Positions 1 to 8,122 of a stretch of 64,000 bases of DNA are shown piece after piece; within the stretch, counting starts at the first letter, position 1, and every line of letters starts with the position of its first letter. Below the pieces are notes generated by a model. The model saw only the letters and a program-made list of their open reading frames with translations. It did no database searches and was not told the origin of the DNA. Position numbers and translations under genes: made by a program. The stretch covers positions 62,001-126,000 of the forward strand of contig ONEK01000009.1 of assembly GCA_900316855.1 (NCBI GenBank), read 5' to 3'. The stretch is from an uncultured Lachnospiraceae bacterium. Its GTDB lineage: Bacteria; Bacillota; Clostridia; Lachnospirales; Lachnospiraceae.

Positions 1-279
1 ATAATAAACTTTCCTTTCTGTTGGCGTTGCCATACGGGCGGATATTATTCGGGAAGCGTTATCACGCATCGTATAAACAACATACAGAATTCCCTGAACA
101 CAACCGATTACAACATAACGGTCTTCATCAACACTATGCACCCTGTCATAATATTCAATCCGTGAATCGTCGGCAAAAACCAAAGCAGCTGTTTCAAAGC
201 TGACGCCATGTTTTTTAATATTTATCTGGTTTTTATTATCATCCCACTCAACAAGTGTTTCGCGAATTGAAGTTCTCAT
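1..279 (-). CDS. brnT: BrnT-like type II toxin, partial (3' end outside window)
   Basis: This open frame runs off the left edge on the minus strand, so only the first 93 codons are visible. The product carries the BrnT signature: an N-terminal EWDDNKNQINIKKHGVSFE segment, a DRVHSVDEDRYVVIG middle and an RIISARMATPTERK end. BrnT proteins are RelE-fold RNases that are normally followed by a BrnA antitoxin, which would lie outside the window. The ATG at 279 is the only reasonable start; no ATG, GTG or TTG occurs in frame before the conserved EWDD. No ribosome binding site precedes it, and a strong promoter places the predicted transcript start at this ATG. Local base composition is more AT-rich than the neighbouring core genes, which suggests acquisition. 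The family call is firm; activity is unknown. Confidence 0.8.
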   Translation of the reverse strand, partial: MRTSIRETLVEWDDNKNQINIKKHGVSFETAALVFADDSRIEYYDRVHSVDEDRYVVIGCVQGILYVVYTMRDNASRIISARMATPTERKVYY

Positions 280-285
280 AACATA

Positions 286-314
286 TGTATAACTTGATGT
301 AATACATTTGTCAA
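286..314 (-). promoter_or_regulatory. Strong sigma-A promoter for brnT, apparently leaderless
   Basis: On the minus strand TTGACA (309-314) is followed after exactly 17 bases by TATACA (286-291). The expected transcription start, about seven bases beyond the -10 box, coincides with the brnT ATG at 279, leaving no room for a Shine-Dalgarno sequence. Confidence 0.7.
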
Positions 315-334
315 ATAATCAGTTAAATTCAAAA

Positions 335-356
335 GGGAGCCGTTTTAGCGGCTCCC
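335..356. repeat. 8-bp hairpin GGGAGCCG/CGGCTCCC
   Basis: Perfect 8-bp stem with a 6-base loop, A-run on its left and three T on its right. It could act as a weak bidirectional terminator between brnT and the chemoreceptor, and it begins a series of four further hairpins up to position 503. Confidence 0.6.
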
Positions 357-364
357 TTTCCGAT

Positions 365-390
365 AAAAAAGGCACCGCGTCAGCGGTGCC
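365..390 (-). terminator. Hairpin GGCACCGC-GTCA-GCGGTGCC with T-tract on minus strand
   Basis: Perfect 8-bp stem at 371-390. Read on the minus strand it is followed by six T (365-370), so it resembles a backup terminator for the chemoreceptor gene. The same 20-base core recurs inside mutL at 46718-46737. Confidence 0.65.
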
Positions 391-406
391 CCAATACCCG
401 GATTGA

Positions 407-469
407 GGAGAAAGTGCGAAGGCACTTTCTCCGATCAGCCACGAACACGCCGCTTCGCAGGCGTGTTCG
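407..469. repeat. Two perfect hairpins (11-bp and 10-bp stems)
   Basis: Positions 407-432 form an 11-bp perfect stem around a GAAG loop with tip GTGCGAAGGCAC. Positions 442-469 form a second 10-bp stem (CGAACACGCC/GGCGTGTTCG). Neither has a T-tract, so they are not ordinary terminators. The first belongs to a family with copies at 8071-8105 and 48180-48210. Confidence 0.7.
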
Positions 470-473
470 AAGC

Positions 474-503
474 AAAAAGGCACCGCATCGGCGGTGCCTT
501 TTT
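474..503 (-). terminator. Bidirectional intrinsic terminator of the chemoreceptor gene
   Basis: Perfect 8-bp stem GGCACCGC/GCGGTGCC (479-498) with loop ATCG, flanked by five A on the left and five T on the right. It lies eight bases past the chemoreceptor stop codon. Confidence 0.85.
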
Positions 504-510
504 GGTTTGC

Positions 511-2226
511 TTACTGCTCCGGTTTCAGCTGGAACGTTGCGATCATCTTGCGCAGCACATCGGACTGGCCTGACAGCTCCTGGCTGGCAGCGGCGCTTTC
601 CTCGGCTGTCGCGGCGTTCGTCTGCACAACCTTCGAAATCTGATCGATGCCCTCGTTGATCCGCTCGATTTCCTTGGCCTGCTGCTTCGAGGATTCCGCG
701 ATGCCGTCCATGAGGGAAACGGCTTCCTTCGTAACCTGAGACGATCTCGTCATGGACTCGGCCGTCTTCTGTACGATCTGAGAGCCGTTGTTGACAGCGG
801 CGATTGTTTCCTCGATGAGGGTCGTCGTATTCTTTACGGACTCGGCTGACTTCTTCGCGAGGTTCCCGACCTCACCCGCAACAACCGCGAAGCCCTTGCC
901 AGCCTGACCTGCCCTTGCGGCCTCGACGGACGCGTTGAGGGACAGGATATTGGTCTGGAATGCGATATCGTCGATCATCTTGACGATCTTGGAGATCTCG
1001 GAGGACTTCTCCTCGATCGTCTTCATGGCATCGACCATTTCCTTCATCATCTGGTTGCTCTCATGCAGCTCCTTGCCGGCGGCATTGGCCTTGTCGCGTG
1101 CACTCGTTGCGTCGTTCGCACTCTTCTTGATATTGTCGGAAACCTCCCTGATGCTGGAGGAGAGGGTCTGAACGGAATCGGCCTGCTCGGTCGAGCCCTG
1201 TGCGAGAGCCTGCGCCCCGTTTGCAACCTGGGAGGCACCCGCGTCGACCTGCGTCGTGGAGGAGTCGATCTGCCGCATCGTGCTGGAGAGATTTTCCAGC
1301 AGGTGCTCGAGGTTATCCTTGAGCTTGCGGAACTGGCCGTCGTAAGCACGCTGCGGAACAACCGTGAAATTCCCCTCGGAAACCTGCTGCAGGATTTCCG
1401 CCGTCTCATCAATGTAGCCCTGATAATCAGCGAGCTTAACCGTCGTTTCACTGAATGCCTTCTGCAGCTGGCCGACCTCGTCCTTCGACGTGACCTTCAC
1501 ATCGACGTTGAAGTCGCCGGAAGCGATCTTCTCCGCAGCGTCCTTCAGCAGGCTGATGGGCTTCACAATGCTGTTGCTGATGAACATGACTGCTACAATT
1601 GTCGCAATTACAATCAGGATGGCGAGAAGAGAGATGTTGCGGATGGTAGCTGCCTTGCCGCTTGCGATGAGGTTATTGACCTTCTCCATCGGAATGCCGA
1701 CGAAATAGATGCCCGTAACGCTGTTGCCTTCCTTGATCGGGACATAACCGGTCATGTACTTCGTTCCGAGGATTTCCGCCTCGCCGAAGTAATTGTTTCC
1801 GGCCTTCACAGCGGCGTAAGCGGCACCTGACGTATCGAGGTTTGTGCCGACAGCGCGGCTTCCGTCTTCCTTCTTAATGGTAGTGAGGACGCGGACGTAA
1901 TCGGAGCCGTTCGCCGCGAAGATCGTGGCAACCTCACCCATATCCTCGGCAAACTTGTCGATGTGATCGAACTTGCCCTCGATGGACGTTCCGTTCTGGG
2001 CGAGCATTTTGCCGTCACCCTTGCAGGTCAGCGTGCCGAATTTCTCGGACAGATAATCCTCGAGCATGCCGGCACCGCCCTCCAGCTGATCCGTCACGAT
2101 CGTGTTTACAACTGTGTCCGTGCTCTTCTGGCTGCTCTCAATCGTTGCCACCATTGTGACAAACGAGGCGATGATCGCAATGAGACACACGGTCACCGTC
2201 AGTTTTACTTTCAGGCTTTTTTTCAT
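511..2226 (-). CDS. Methyl-accepting chemotaxis protein (Cache sensor)
   Basis: Membrane chemoreceptor of 571 residues. Order of parts: transmembrane helix near 8-30, an extracellular Cache-type ligand domain near 35-185, a second transmembrane helix near 197-219, a HAMP linker, then the cytoplasmic coiled coil with the hairpin tip motif [20 protein letters not shown] and [15 protein letters not shown], which binds CheA/CheW. The start at 2226 is preferred over two upstream ATGs because AAGGGGG sits six bases before it. It stands alone, with a sigma-28-like promoter upstream and a strong terminator downstream. The ligand cannot be told from sequence. A second, longer receptor lies at 20986-23373. 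Confidence 0.93.
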   Translation of the reverse strand: MKKSLKVKLTVTVCLIAIIASFVTMVATIESSQKSTDTVVNTIVTDQLEGGAGMLEDYLSEKFGTLTCKGDGKMLAQNGTSIEGKFDHIDKFAEDMGEVATIFAANGSDYVRVLTTIKKEDGSRAVGTNLDTSGAAYAAVKAGNNYFGEAEILGTKYMTGYVPIKEGNSVTGIYFVGIPMEKVNNLIASGKAATIRNISLLAILIVIATIVAVMFISNSIVKPISLLKDAAEKIASGDFNVDVKVTSKDEVGQLQKAFSETTVKLADYQGYIDETAEILQQVSEGNFTVVPQRAYDGQFRKLKDNLEHLLENLSSTMRQIDSSTTQVDAGASQVANGAQALAQGSTEQADSVQTLSSSIREVSDNIKKSANDATSARDKANAAGKELHESNQMMKEMVDAMKTIEEKSSEISKIVKMIDDIAFQTNILSLNASVEAARAGQAGKGFAVVAGEVGNLAKKSAESVKNTTTLIEETIAAVNNGSQIVQKTAESMTRSSQVTKEAVSLMDGIAESSKQQAKEIERINEGIDQISKVVQTNAATAEESAAASQELSGQSDVLRKMIATFQLKPEQ

Positions 2227-2279
2227 ATTCATCCCCCTTACCAAAATGAATTTTTCAGGTAAAAAACGCCTTACTATAT

Positions 2280-2306
2280 TTATCGAACCAATATCTGTTA
2301 ATTATA
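2280..2306 (-). promoter_or_regulatory. Possible sigma-28 (flagellar/chemotaxis) promoter
   Basis: On the minus strand TATAATTA (2299-2306), an 11-base spacer and TTCGATAA (2280-2287) resemble the sigma-28 pattern TAAAGTTT-N11-GCCGATAA; the -10 CGATAA is exact, the -35 is poor. The position, about 50 bases upstream of a chemoreceptor start, fits the role. Confidence 0.4.
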
Positions 2307-2629
2307 AAACGATTGCGATAAAATTTACAGCCCGGATGTGATGGTTTTCGGAAGATCTGACCGGCAGGCGGAACATTCACGCCCCGGTGATGCTGAAGAT
2401 AATTTTCCGCTTGCATTCCGGCGTCTGTGGTGTTACCATCACACAGTATGCCGCTTGACGAGGCTTTTGCAGGCTGTGCGCACCAGTACCGTGCCGCACG
2501 GCAAGAAGACCGGATGAGCTTCCAGTTATCCATGATACACCATTCCGACACGGAAGGTGCAGGCAGGGACACGGGATACGAGATGCCGGCGCCTAAATCA
2601 GCGAGACTGATGAGAAGGAGGTACCGTAG
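2307..2629 (+). ncRNA. Probable structured 5' leader of rplU
   Basis: About 320 bases without a credible gene precede rplU. They contain an 8-bp inverted repeat, GTGATGGT (2337-2344) and ACCATCAC (2435-2442), enclosing about 90 bases. Firmicutes rplU mRNAs commonly carry an L21 leader that binds excess L21. I cannot confirm a match to that consensus by eye, so the assignment rests on position and the inverted repeat. Confidence 0.35.
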
Positions 2630-2935
2630 ATGTACGCAATTATCGCAACTGGTGGAAAGCAGTATAAGGTTTCTGAGGGTGATGTAATCGACGTTGAGAA
2701 GCTCAACGCCGAGCCCGGGAACAAGGTGACGTTCGACCAGGTTCTGGCGGTCAGCGGCGACACGTTAAAGGTTGCCGGTGACGTAAAGGGCGCTTCGGTA
2801 GAAGCAACCGTTATGGACCAGGGCCGCGGGAAGAAGATCACTGTCTTCCATTACAAGCCCAAGACCGGCTATCGCAAGAAGAACGGTCACAGACAGGCTT
2901 ACACAAGAGTGAAGATCGACGCCATCAAGGCCTGA
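2630..2935 (+). CDS. rplU: 50S ribosomal protein L21
   Basis: Complete L21 of 101 residues starting [18 protein letters not shown] and ending in the basic RNA-binding tail ([19 protein letters not shown]). L21 binds 23S rRNA domain VI in the large subunit. The start follows a GGAGG site at normal spacing. It heads the conserved rplU-prp-rpmA-obgE run, so it is probably co-transcribed with the L27 protease and L27. Confidence 0.97.
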   Translation: MYAIIATGGKQYKVSEGDVIDVEKLNAEPGNKVTFDQVLAVSGDTLKVAGDVKGASVEATVMDQGRGKKITVFHYKPKTGYRKKNGHRQAYTRVKIDAIKA

Positions 2936-2970
2936 GCCTCACCCTTTGTAAACCGCAGACAGAAGCCATT

Positions 2971-3306
2971 ATGACGAAGGTTCAGATAGTGAAGACGCGG
3001 GACGGACAGGTTCGTTCGTTTCACGCGACGGGCCACACCGGTTACGCCGAAGCGGGCGGGGATATCGTCTGCGCAGGTGTTTCCGCCATCGTAATCAGTA
3101 CGGTGAACAGCCTGCAGGATCTGCTGCATGAGGACATCGATGTCGAAGCCGACGAGGTGAACGGCGGAGATATCCGGGTCACATTCAACGGCGCACCGTC
3201 CGGGGGAGCCGCACTCCTTGTGGATTCCATGATCCACGGGCTGGAATGGATCCGGCGGCAGTACGGCAGTCAGTATCTGAGCTGTCAGATCAAGGAGGTA
3301 GAATGA
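2971..3306 (+). CDS. prp: Ribosomal-processing cysteine protease Prp
   Basis: Small (111 residues) YsxB/Prp family cysteine protease that removes the N-terminal prepeptide of ribosomal protein L27 in Firmicutes. The catalytic pair is visible: His in [18 protein letters not shown] and Cys in the same segment (IVCAGVS). It lies between rplU and rpmA, and its stop overlaps the first rpmA ATG (ATGA-type coupling). The adjacent L27 carries the matching cleavage motif LQFFA, so enzyme and substrate are translated back to back. Confidence 0.92.
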   Translation: MTKVQIVKTRDGQVRSFHATGHTGYAEAGGDIVCAGVSAIVISTVNSLQDLLHEDIDVEADEVNGGDIRVTFNGAPSGGAALLVDSMIHGLEWIRRQYGSQYLSCQIKEVE

Positions 3307-3593
3307 TGTTAAACTTAAGCCTTCAGTTCTTCGCACATAAAAAAGGTATGGGATCCACCAAGAACGGCCGTGATTCCAATGCCAAGAGACTTGGTGCCAA
3401 GAGAGCGGACGGACAGTTTGTCAAGGCCGGCAACATCCTTTACAGACAGCGCGGGACGAAGATTCATCCCGGCGTCAATGTAGGAATCGGCGGCGATGAT
3501 ACCCTTTTCGCGCTGGAAGATGGAATCTTAAGATTCGAGAGAGTGGGCAAGACTCAGACAAGAGCCAGTGTTCACCCTGTAGAGAACAGGTAA
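3306..3593 (+). CDS. rpmA: 50S ribosomal protein L27 with cleavable N-terminus
   Basis: L27 of 95 residues. It begins [20 protein letters not shown]: the first nine residues are the Firmicutes-specific extension cut by Prp after LQFF, exposing the AHKKG N-terminus that reaches the peptidyl-transferase centre. Two adjacent ATGs (3303, 3306) are possible; 3306 is preferred because AAGGAGG ends seven bases earlier. A hairpin terminator follows within 20 bases, which partly separates this ribosomal block from obgE. Confidence 0.95.
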   Translation: MLNLSLQFFAHKKGMGSTKNGRDSNAKRLGAKRADGQFVKAGNILYRQRGTKIHPGVNVGIGGDDTLFALEDGILRFERVGKTQTRASVHPVENR

Positions 3594-3611
3594 TCCATTC
3601 AGGCTAAGGAA

Positions 3612-3641
3612 CCGTCCTGGCAGAAATGCCAGGGCGGTTTT
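3612..3641 (+). terminator. Intrinsic terminator after rpmA
   Basis: An 11-bp stem (CCGTCCTGGCA/TGCCAGGGCGG, one G-T pair) closed by a GAAA tetraloop and followed by four T. Confidence 0.85.
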
Positions 3642-3738
3642 GTTATCCGGCTTAATCATCATCAAAGCTGATTCAGCGGCAGTCGCGTTCCGGCCTCCGG
3701 TGCGGAACGCGGCTGCCGCTAAGACACAGGAGCATTCC

Positions 3739-5046
3739 ATGGCATTCGTAGATAAGGCCCGTGTATTCATACAGAGCGGCAGGGGCGGCAACGGCCATAT
3801 TTCGTTCCGCAGGGAGAAGTTTGTCCCGGCAGGCGGCCCTGACGGCGGCGACGGCGGCGACGGCGGCAGCGTGATCTTCGTCGTGGACGAAGGGCAGAAC
3901 ACGCTGGAGGACTATCGCCACGCTTCGAAATTTTCCGCGCCAAACGGTGAGGACGGCAAGGGCAGGAACATGACCGGCCGCCGCGGGGAGGATCTCATCC
4001 TGAAGGTACCGGAGGGGACGCTGATCCGCGAAGCATCATCCGGCAGAGTCATCACAGACTTATCCGGGGACAACCGCCGCTGTGTCATTTTAAAGGGCGG
4101 CAGGGGCGGCAAGGGAAACCAGCACTTTGCGTCCAGCACCATGCAGGCGCCGAAATTCGCGGAGCCTGGCGGTGAGGCGAAAACGCTCGAAATTCTCATG
4201 GAGCTCAAGGTCATCGCAGATGTCGGACTCGTTGGATTCCCGTCCGTCGGCAAATCGACGCTTCTGTCGATTGTCAGCAACGCAAAGCCGAAGATAGCGG
4301 CTTACCATTTCACGACGCTGACGCCCATGCTGGGCGTCGTGGACCTGCCTGATGCGCATGGCTTTGTCATGGCGGATATCCCCGGCCTCATTGAGGGAGC
4401 CGCGGACGGCGCGGGCCTGGGCGATGAGTTCCTGCAGCACATCGAGCGCTGCAAGATCCTCATCCACATGGTCGATGCCTCCGGCTCCGAGGGGCGTGAC
4501 CCGCTCGAGGATATCGAGAAAATCAACCACGAGCTGGAAAAATACAGCATCGACCTCATGAAGAAGAAGATCATCATCGCGGCCAACAAGATGGACCTCA
4601 TCCCCGCTGATCTTCTCGGGACGGAGCTCGATCCTGTTCTGCGCATCCGGGAAAAATATGAGCCTCTCGGCTATCAGATTTTTCCGATTTCGACCGCAAC
4701 CAGACAAGGCGTGCGCGAAATGCTGTATACTATCAGCAGCGAGCTCGACAGGCTCCCGAAGGGCGCGACCGTCTATGCGTCGGAATACGATCCCGAGACG
4801 GAGCTTGCTGCGCAGAGCGAGGCACCAGTCACCGTTTCCTATGATGAAGACAGCGGCATGTACGTCGTGGAGGGGCCCGGCGTCGAGCGTATGCTCGACC
4901 GCACGAACCTCGAGACGGAGAAGGGCCTTGCCTTCCTGCAGAAGTTCGTGGAGGAGCGGGGCATCAATGACCGCCTGAAGGAGCTTGGCATCCACGAGGG
5001 CGACATCGTCCGGCTCTACGGACATACATTTGAGTACTATGAATGA
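3739..5046 (+). CDS. obgE: GTPase Obg (ribosome assembly, stress)
   Basis: Obg GTPase of 435 residues acting in late 50S assembly. The N-terminal glycine-rich Obg fold covers about 1-158 (GGRGGNGHISFRREK, GGPDGGDGGDGG). The G domain follows with GFPSVGKSTL (P-loop), TLTPMLGVV (switch), DIPGLIEGA (G3) and NKMD (G4). A C-terminal OCT domain covers about 355-425. The ATG at 3739 is chosen over an earlier in-frame start because the Obg fold begins there and AGGAG precedes it. Right after its stop lies a copy of a dispersed 28-base repeat. Confidence 0.97.
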   Translation: MAFVDKARVFIQSGRGGNGHISFRREKFVPAGGPDGGDGGDGGSVIFVVDEGQNTLEDYRHASKFSAPNGEDGKGRNMTGRRGEDLILKVPEGTLIREASSGRVITDLSGDNRRCVILKGGRGGKGNQHFASSTMQAPKFAEPGGEAKTLEILMELKVIADVGLVGFPSVGKSTLLSIVSNAKPKIAAYHFTTLTPMLGVVDLPDAHGFVMADIPGLIEGAADGAGLGDEFLQHIERCKILIHMVDASGSEGRDPLEDIEKINHELEKYSIDLMKKKIIIAANKMDLIPADLLGTELDPVLRIREKYEPLGYQIFPISTATRQGVREMLYTISSELDRLPKGATVYASEYDPETELAAQSEAPVTVSYDEDSGMYVVEGPGVERMLDRTNLETEKGLAFLQKFVEERGINDRLKELGIHEGDIVRLYGHTFEYYE

Positions 5047-5047
5047 G

Positions 5048-5075
5048 TCGCCGATGCTCCATTTTGGGGATTCGA
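5048..5075 (+). repeat. 28-base dispersed repeat (copy at 8012-8039)
   Basis: 25 of 28 bases match 8012-8039, including the first 17 (TCGCCGATGCTCCATTT). At 8 kb the sequence is the tip and right arm of a perfect hairpin; here the left arm is replaced by the end of obgE. Confidence 0.75.
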
Positions 5076-5090
5076 TTTAAGGAGTTATCA

Positions 5091-5393
5091 ATGGAACTGA
5101 GCAGCAAGCAGCGCTCTTATCTGATGGGCCTTTCGCAGACCGTGGAGCCCATCATGCAGATCGGCAAGGCCTCCGTGACGCCTGAGGTCGTGCAGTCGGC
5201 GGAAGAGGTTTTCAACAACCGGGAGCTGATCAAGATCTCCGTCCTGAAAAACTGTGAGGAGGACGTCCGTCTCGTCGCGGACAAGCTCTCGAAGAGAACT
5301 CACGCGGTCCTGGTGCAGTGTATCGGGCGCCGCTTCATCCTGTACCGTCCGTTTAAGGATCCCGCGGACCGTAAGATCGTTCTTCCGAAATGA
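5091..5393 (+). CDS. yhbY: YhbY-family RNA-binding protein (CRM domain)
   Basis: 100-residue single CRM-domain protein that binds pre-50S particles. It starts MELSSKQRSYLMGLSQTVEP and holds the family GKASVTPEV and NREL-IKI segments and the C-terminal VLVQCIGRRFILYRP strand. The start at 5091 follows AAGGAG. Its stop overlaps the nadD start by four bases (ATGA), indicating translational coupling. Confidence 0.92.
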   Translation: MELSSKQRSYLMGLSQTVEPIMQIGKASVTPEVVQSAEEVFNNRELIKISVLKNCEEDVRLVADKLSKRTHAVLVQCIGRRFILYRPFKDPADRKIVLPK

Positions 5394-5995
5394 GAACCGG
5401 AATACTCGGCGGGACATTTGACCCGGTTCATCTGGGGCACCTTATTCTCGCGGAAACCGCACAGGAAGCGGCGGGGCTGGACCGGGTCCTTCTTGTCCCG
5501 ACCGGCTGCTCGTATTTCAAGAGGGACCGGGACGTCACGGATCCTGCCATCCGTCTTGAGATGACACGACTTGCGGCAGAGGGGAATCCGCACCTTTTCG
5601 TCTCGGATGTGGAGTCGAAGCGTCCCGGCAACAGCTATACCTGCGAGACGCTCGAAGAGCTCCACAGACTTTACCCGGAGGACACGCTCTTTTTCATCAT
5701 CGGGGCGGACACCCTGTTCATGATGCCACTCTGGAAGGACCCGCAGAGGATTTTTGACCTCGCGGACATCCTGGTGGAAACACGGGAGGACGAAATCCCG
5801 GAAGAAAAGCTTAAGGCTCAGATCCTCCTTATGGAGCAGCAGTACCAGGCACGGATCCATCCGCTTCCTGTCCGCAATATCGAGATCTCATCGACGGAAA
5901 TCCGCGAAAGGGTGCGGGATGGCCGCTCCATCCGCTACCTTGTCCCGCAGGCGGTGGAGGATAAGATACGGGAGCAGGGACTGTATTGCAGATGA
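5390..5995 (+). CDS. nadD: Nicotinate-nucleotide adenylyltransferase
   Basis: NadD (201 residues) transfers AMP from ATP to nicotinic acid mononucleotide in NAD synthesis. The nucleotidyltransferase motif GGTFDPVHLGH is at the N-terminus and ISSTEIRERV near the C-terminus. It overlaps yhbY by four bases. Its last codons form the left arm of a 9-bp inverted repeat (5973-5981 with 6000-6008) that closes just past the stop. Confidence 0.95.
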   Translation: MRTGILGGTFDPVHLGHLILAETAQEAAGLDRVLLVPTGCSYFKRDRDVTDPAIRLEMTRLAAEGNPHLFVSDVESKRPGNSYTCETLEELHRLYPEDTLFFIIGADTLFMMPLWKDPQRIFDLADILVETREDEIPEEKLKAQILLMEQQYQARIHPLPVRNIEISSTEIRERVRDGRSIRYLVPQAVEDKIREQGLYCR

Positions 5996-6024
5996 AACGG
6001 TCCCTGCTGCCGCAGGCACAATGA

Positions 6025-6052
6025 GTCAGGCAAAATAAGTCAGGCAAAATAA
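6025..6052 (+). repeat. Two tandem copies of GTCAGGCAAAATAA
   Basis: Exact 14-base tandem duplication in the 147-base gap between nadD and yqeK. No other feature is evident in that gap apart from the inverted repeat spanning the nadD stop. Confidence 0.8.
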
Positions 6053-6142
6053 CCCCGCATACTTTCGGGCTGCCCTTAAGGAGCTTTATCCCGATAAAAA
6101 AACATCAACAGCAGCAGTCATCCGCAGGGAGGGACATCAGGT

Positions 6143-6727
6143 GTGAAAAACAAGGACAGACTGAATCTGTACCGGCAGGTCGAGAAGGAGCTGAAATATT
6201 CGCGCTTCATCCACACCATGGGCGTCGCCTTCACGGCTTCCTCGCTCGCGGAGCGCTATGGCGCGGATGTGAAGAAGGCCGAAACCGCGGGCCTTCTGCA
6301 CGACTGCGCGAAGTACATTCCCGTCGCCGAGATGGAGAAAATCTGCGAGAAAGCCGGCATTCCGGTCTCCGAGACGGAACGGGGCAGCGCAGCGCTTCTT
6401 CACTCGAAGGCAGGCTCGGTCCTCGCGCGGACGAAGTACGGCATTGACGATCCCGAAATCACAGACGCCATCCGTTACCATACGACGGGCCGCCCGGACA
6501 TGACGCTGCTCGACAAGATCATTTTCATTGCGGATTACATTGAGCCGGGCAGAGACACCGCGCCGAATCTTGACAAGATCCGGGCCGCCGCCTTTCAGGG
6601 CAGCAGCATCAACGAAGCACTCGTCATGATCCTTCGCGATACACTGAACTACCTCGGCAAATCCGGGGCCGCCGTAGACCCCATGACGCGGAAAACATAC
6701 GAATATTACACAAATCCACCTGTCTAG
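6143..6727 (+). CDS. yqeK: HD-domain protein YqeK (Ap4A hydrolase type)
   Basis: 194-residue HD-superfamily phosphohydrolase. The metal motif HTMGV...LLHDCAKY is intact, with LLHSKAG and the later IADYIEPGR segment typical of YqeK, which cleaves diadenosine tetraphosphate symmetrically to ADP. The start is GTG at 6143 with AGGGAGGG upstream. The nadD-yqeK-rsfS order is conserved in Firmicutes. Confidence 0.92.
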   Translation: MKNKDRLNLYRQVEKELKYSRFIHTMGVAFTASSLAERYGADVKKAETAGLLHDCAKYIPVAEMEKICEKAGIPVSETERGSAALLHSKAGSVLARTKYGIDDPEITDAIRYHTTGRPDMTLLDKIIFIADYIEPGRDTAPNLDKIRAAAFQGSSINEALVMILRDTLNYLGKSGAAVDPMTRKTYEYYTNPPV

Positions 6728-6794
6728 AACAGGCTTTGTTACTTTATCTTAAATACTTTTATCACGCCAATCATTTACTGTTGAAAGGAACGTT

Positions 6795-7154
6795 ATGTCT
6801 GAAAACGCAAAGCAGCTTGCGAAGCTCGCAATCGAAGCACTGGAAGACAAGAAGGCAGTCGATATCAAGGTCATTGACATCAGCGAGGTGTCCGTCCTTG
6901 CGGACTACTTCATCATCGCCAACGGAAACAACCGCAGCCAGATTCAGGCCCTTTCCGATGCTGTCTGCGAGAAGCTCGGAAAGGCCGGTTACCCCGAACG
7001 GGAAGTAGAGGGCTACAACACCGCCAACTGGATCCTCATCGACTTCGGCGACGTCATCGTTCACATCTTTGACCAGAAGGACCGCCTTCTCTACGATCTC
7101 GAACGGATCTGGAGAGACGGGAAGCAGATCGATTCCGCGGAGCTGGGCGATTAA
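6795..7154 (+). CDS. rsfS: Ribosomal silencing factor RsfS
   Basis: 119-residue RsfS (YbeB/Iojap family). It binds L14 on the free 50S subunit and blocks joining with 30S under nutrient stress. Diagnostic segments are VLADYFIIANGNNRSQ, EGYNTANWILIDFGDVIVH and LERIWRDGK. AAAGGA lies upstream of the ATG. The following 110 bases hold a small GCCTG/CAGGC inverted repeat but no clear terminator. Confidence 0.95.
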   Translation: MSENAKQLAKLAIEALEDKKAVDIKVIDISEVSVLADYFIIANGNNRSQIQALSDAVCEKLGKAGYPEREVEGYNTANWILIDFGDVIVHIFDQKDRLLYDLERIWRDGKQIDSAELGD

Positions 7155-7264
7155 CGCGCCCCGGCTACGCGCATTTTCTGCTGATCTGTATATCGGCTTT
7201 AAGCCTGGGTGAAGCAGGCCTTCGCGGACAGATATTCACGGAGACTGCCTGCCGGCACGGTACA

Positions 7265-7975
7265 ATGGAAATTATGTCTTACATCGAATTTCAGCATGTG
7301 AACAAGGAGTACCGGATGGGAGAGACGACGATTCACGCCCTTCGCGATGCCTCGTTTCAGGCGGAAAAAGGCAGACTCTCCATCATTCTCGGTGCCTCCG
7401 GCGCCGGCAAGACAACCGCGCTCAATATTCTGGGCGGTATGGACCGGGCGGCCTCAGGGCATGTGCTCGTTGACGGAAACGACGTCACACGGTATACGAA
7501 CCGTCAGCTGACCGGCTACCGCAGGACAGATATCGGCTTTGTTTTTCAATTCTATAACCTCGTTCCCAACCTTACCGCGCTCGAAAACGTCGAGCTCGCG
7601 GTACAGGTGACGGGAAATCACCTCGATCCGTCCGAGGTTCTCGACATGGTTGGCCTTTCCGACCGGAAGGACAATTTCCCCGCGCAGCTCTCAGGCGGCG
7701 AGCAGCAGCGCGTCTCCATCGCGCGCGCCATTGCGAAGAACCCGAAGCTGCTGCTGTGCGATGAGCCGACCGGCGCGCTCGACGACGCGACCGGCAGACA
7801 GATCCTGCAGCTCCTGCAGGACGCGTCACGGGAACACGGAATCACCGTCCTCATCATCACCCACAATTCCCTCATCGCGCCGATGGCCGACCGCCTCATC
7901 CGTTTTAAGAGCGGCGAGGTCATCAGTCAGACAGACAACCCGTCCCCGAAGCCCGTTTCACAAATCGACTGGTAA
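7265..7975 (+). CDS. ABC transporter ATP-binding protein (MacB/LolD type)
   Basis: 236-residue ATPase of the lipoprotein/antimicrobial-peptide export class. Walker A is [13 protein letters not shown], the signature is [14 protein letters not shown], and Walker B is [12 protein letters not shown], with a D-loop and a late His (IITHN). Two in-frame ATGs (7265, 7274) are possible and neither has a good ribosome binding site; TACAAT at 7261-7266 might be a -10 box giving a very short leader. It pairs with the FtsX-type permease downstream; three hairpins occupy the gap. Confidence 0.92.
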   Translation: MEIMSYIEFQHVNKEYRMGETTIHALRDASFQAEKGRLSIILGASGAGKTTALNILGGMDRAASGHVLVDGNDVTRYTNRQLTGYRRTDIGFVFQFYNLVPNLTALENVELAVQVTGNHLDPSEVLDMVGLSDRKDNFPAQLSGGEQQRVSIARAIAKNPKLLLCDEPTGALDDATGRQILQLLQDASREHGITVLIITHNSLIAPMADRLIRFKSGEVISQTDNPSPKPVSQIDW

Positions 7976-7999
7976 TTTTTCCTTTCACTCCAAAGGAAG

Positions 8000-8105
8000 A
8001 TCAGCCAAATTTCGCCGATGCTCCATTTGGCTGATTCGAGCGGATGCCGGAGACACCCGCTCGGTGAATCCGTACAGGAAAGCGCCTTCGCACATTTCCT
8101 GTACG
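8000..8105 (+). repeat. Cluster of three hairpins between ATPase and permease
   Basis: Stem 1: ATCAGCCAAAT (8000-8010) with ATTTGGCTGAT (8024-8034), tip containing GCCGATGC. Stem 2: CGAGCGG (8037-8043) with CCGCTCG (8057-8063). Stem 3: 11 bp, 8071-8081 with 8095-8105, inner tip a GCGAAGGC variant. The array ends just before the permease ribosome binding site. Confidence 0.8.
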
Positions 8106-8122
8106 CCATAAGGAGAAAGCGA

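Noticed and set aside
1047-1451. Arg/Ser-rich frames inside the chemoreceptor genes
   Set aside because: Alternate-frame shadows of the receptor coiled coil; low-complexity composition.
2337-2442. Metabolite riboswitch upstream of rplU
   Set aside because: No riboswitch consensus recognised; a ribosomal-protein leader is the simpler reading.
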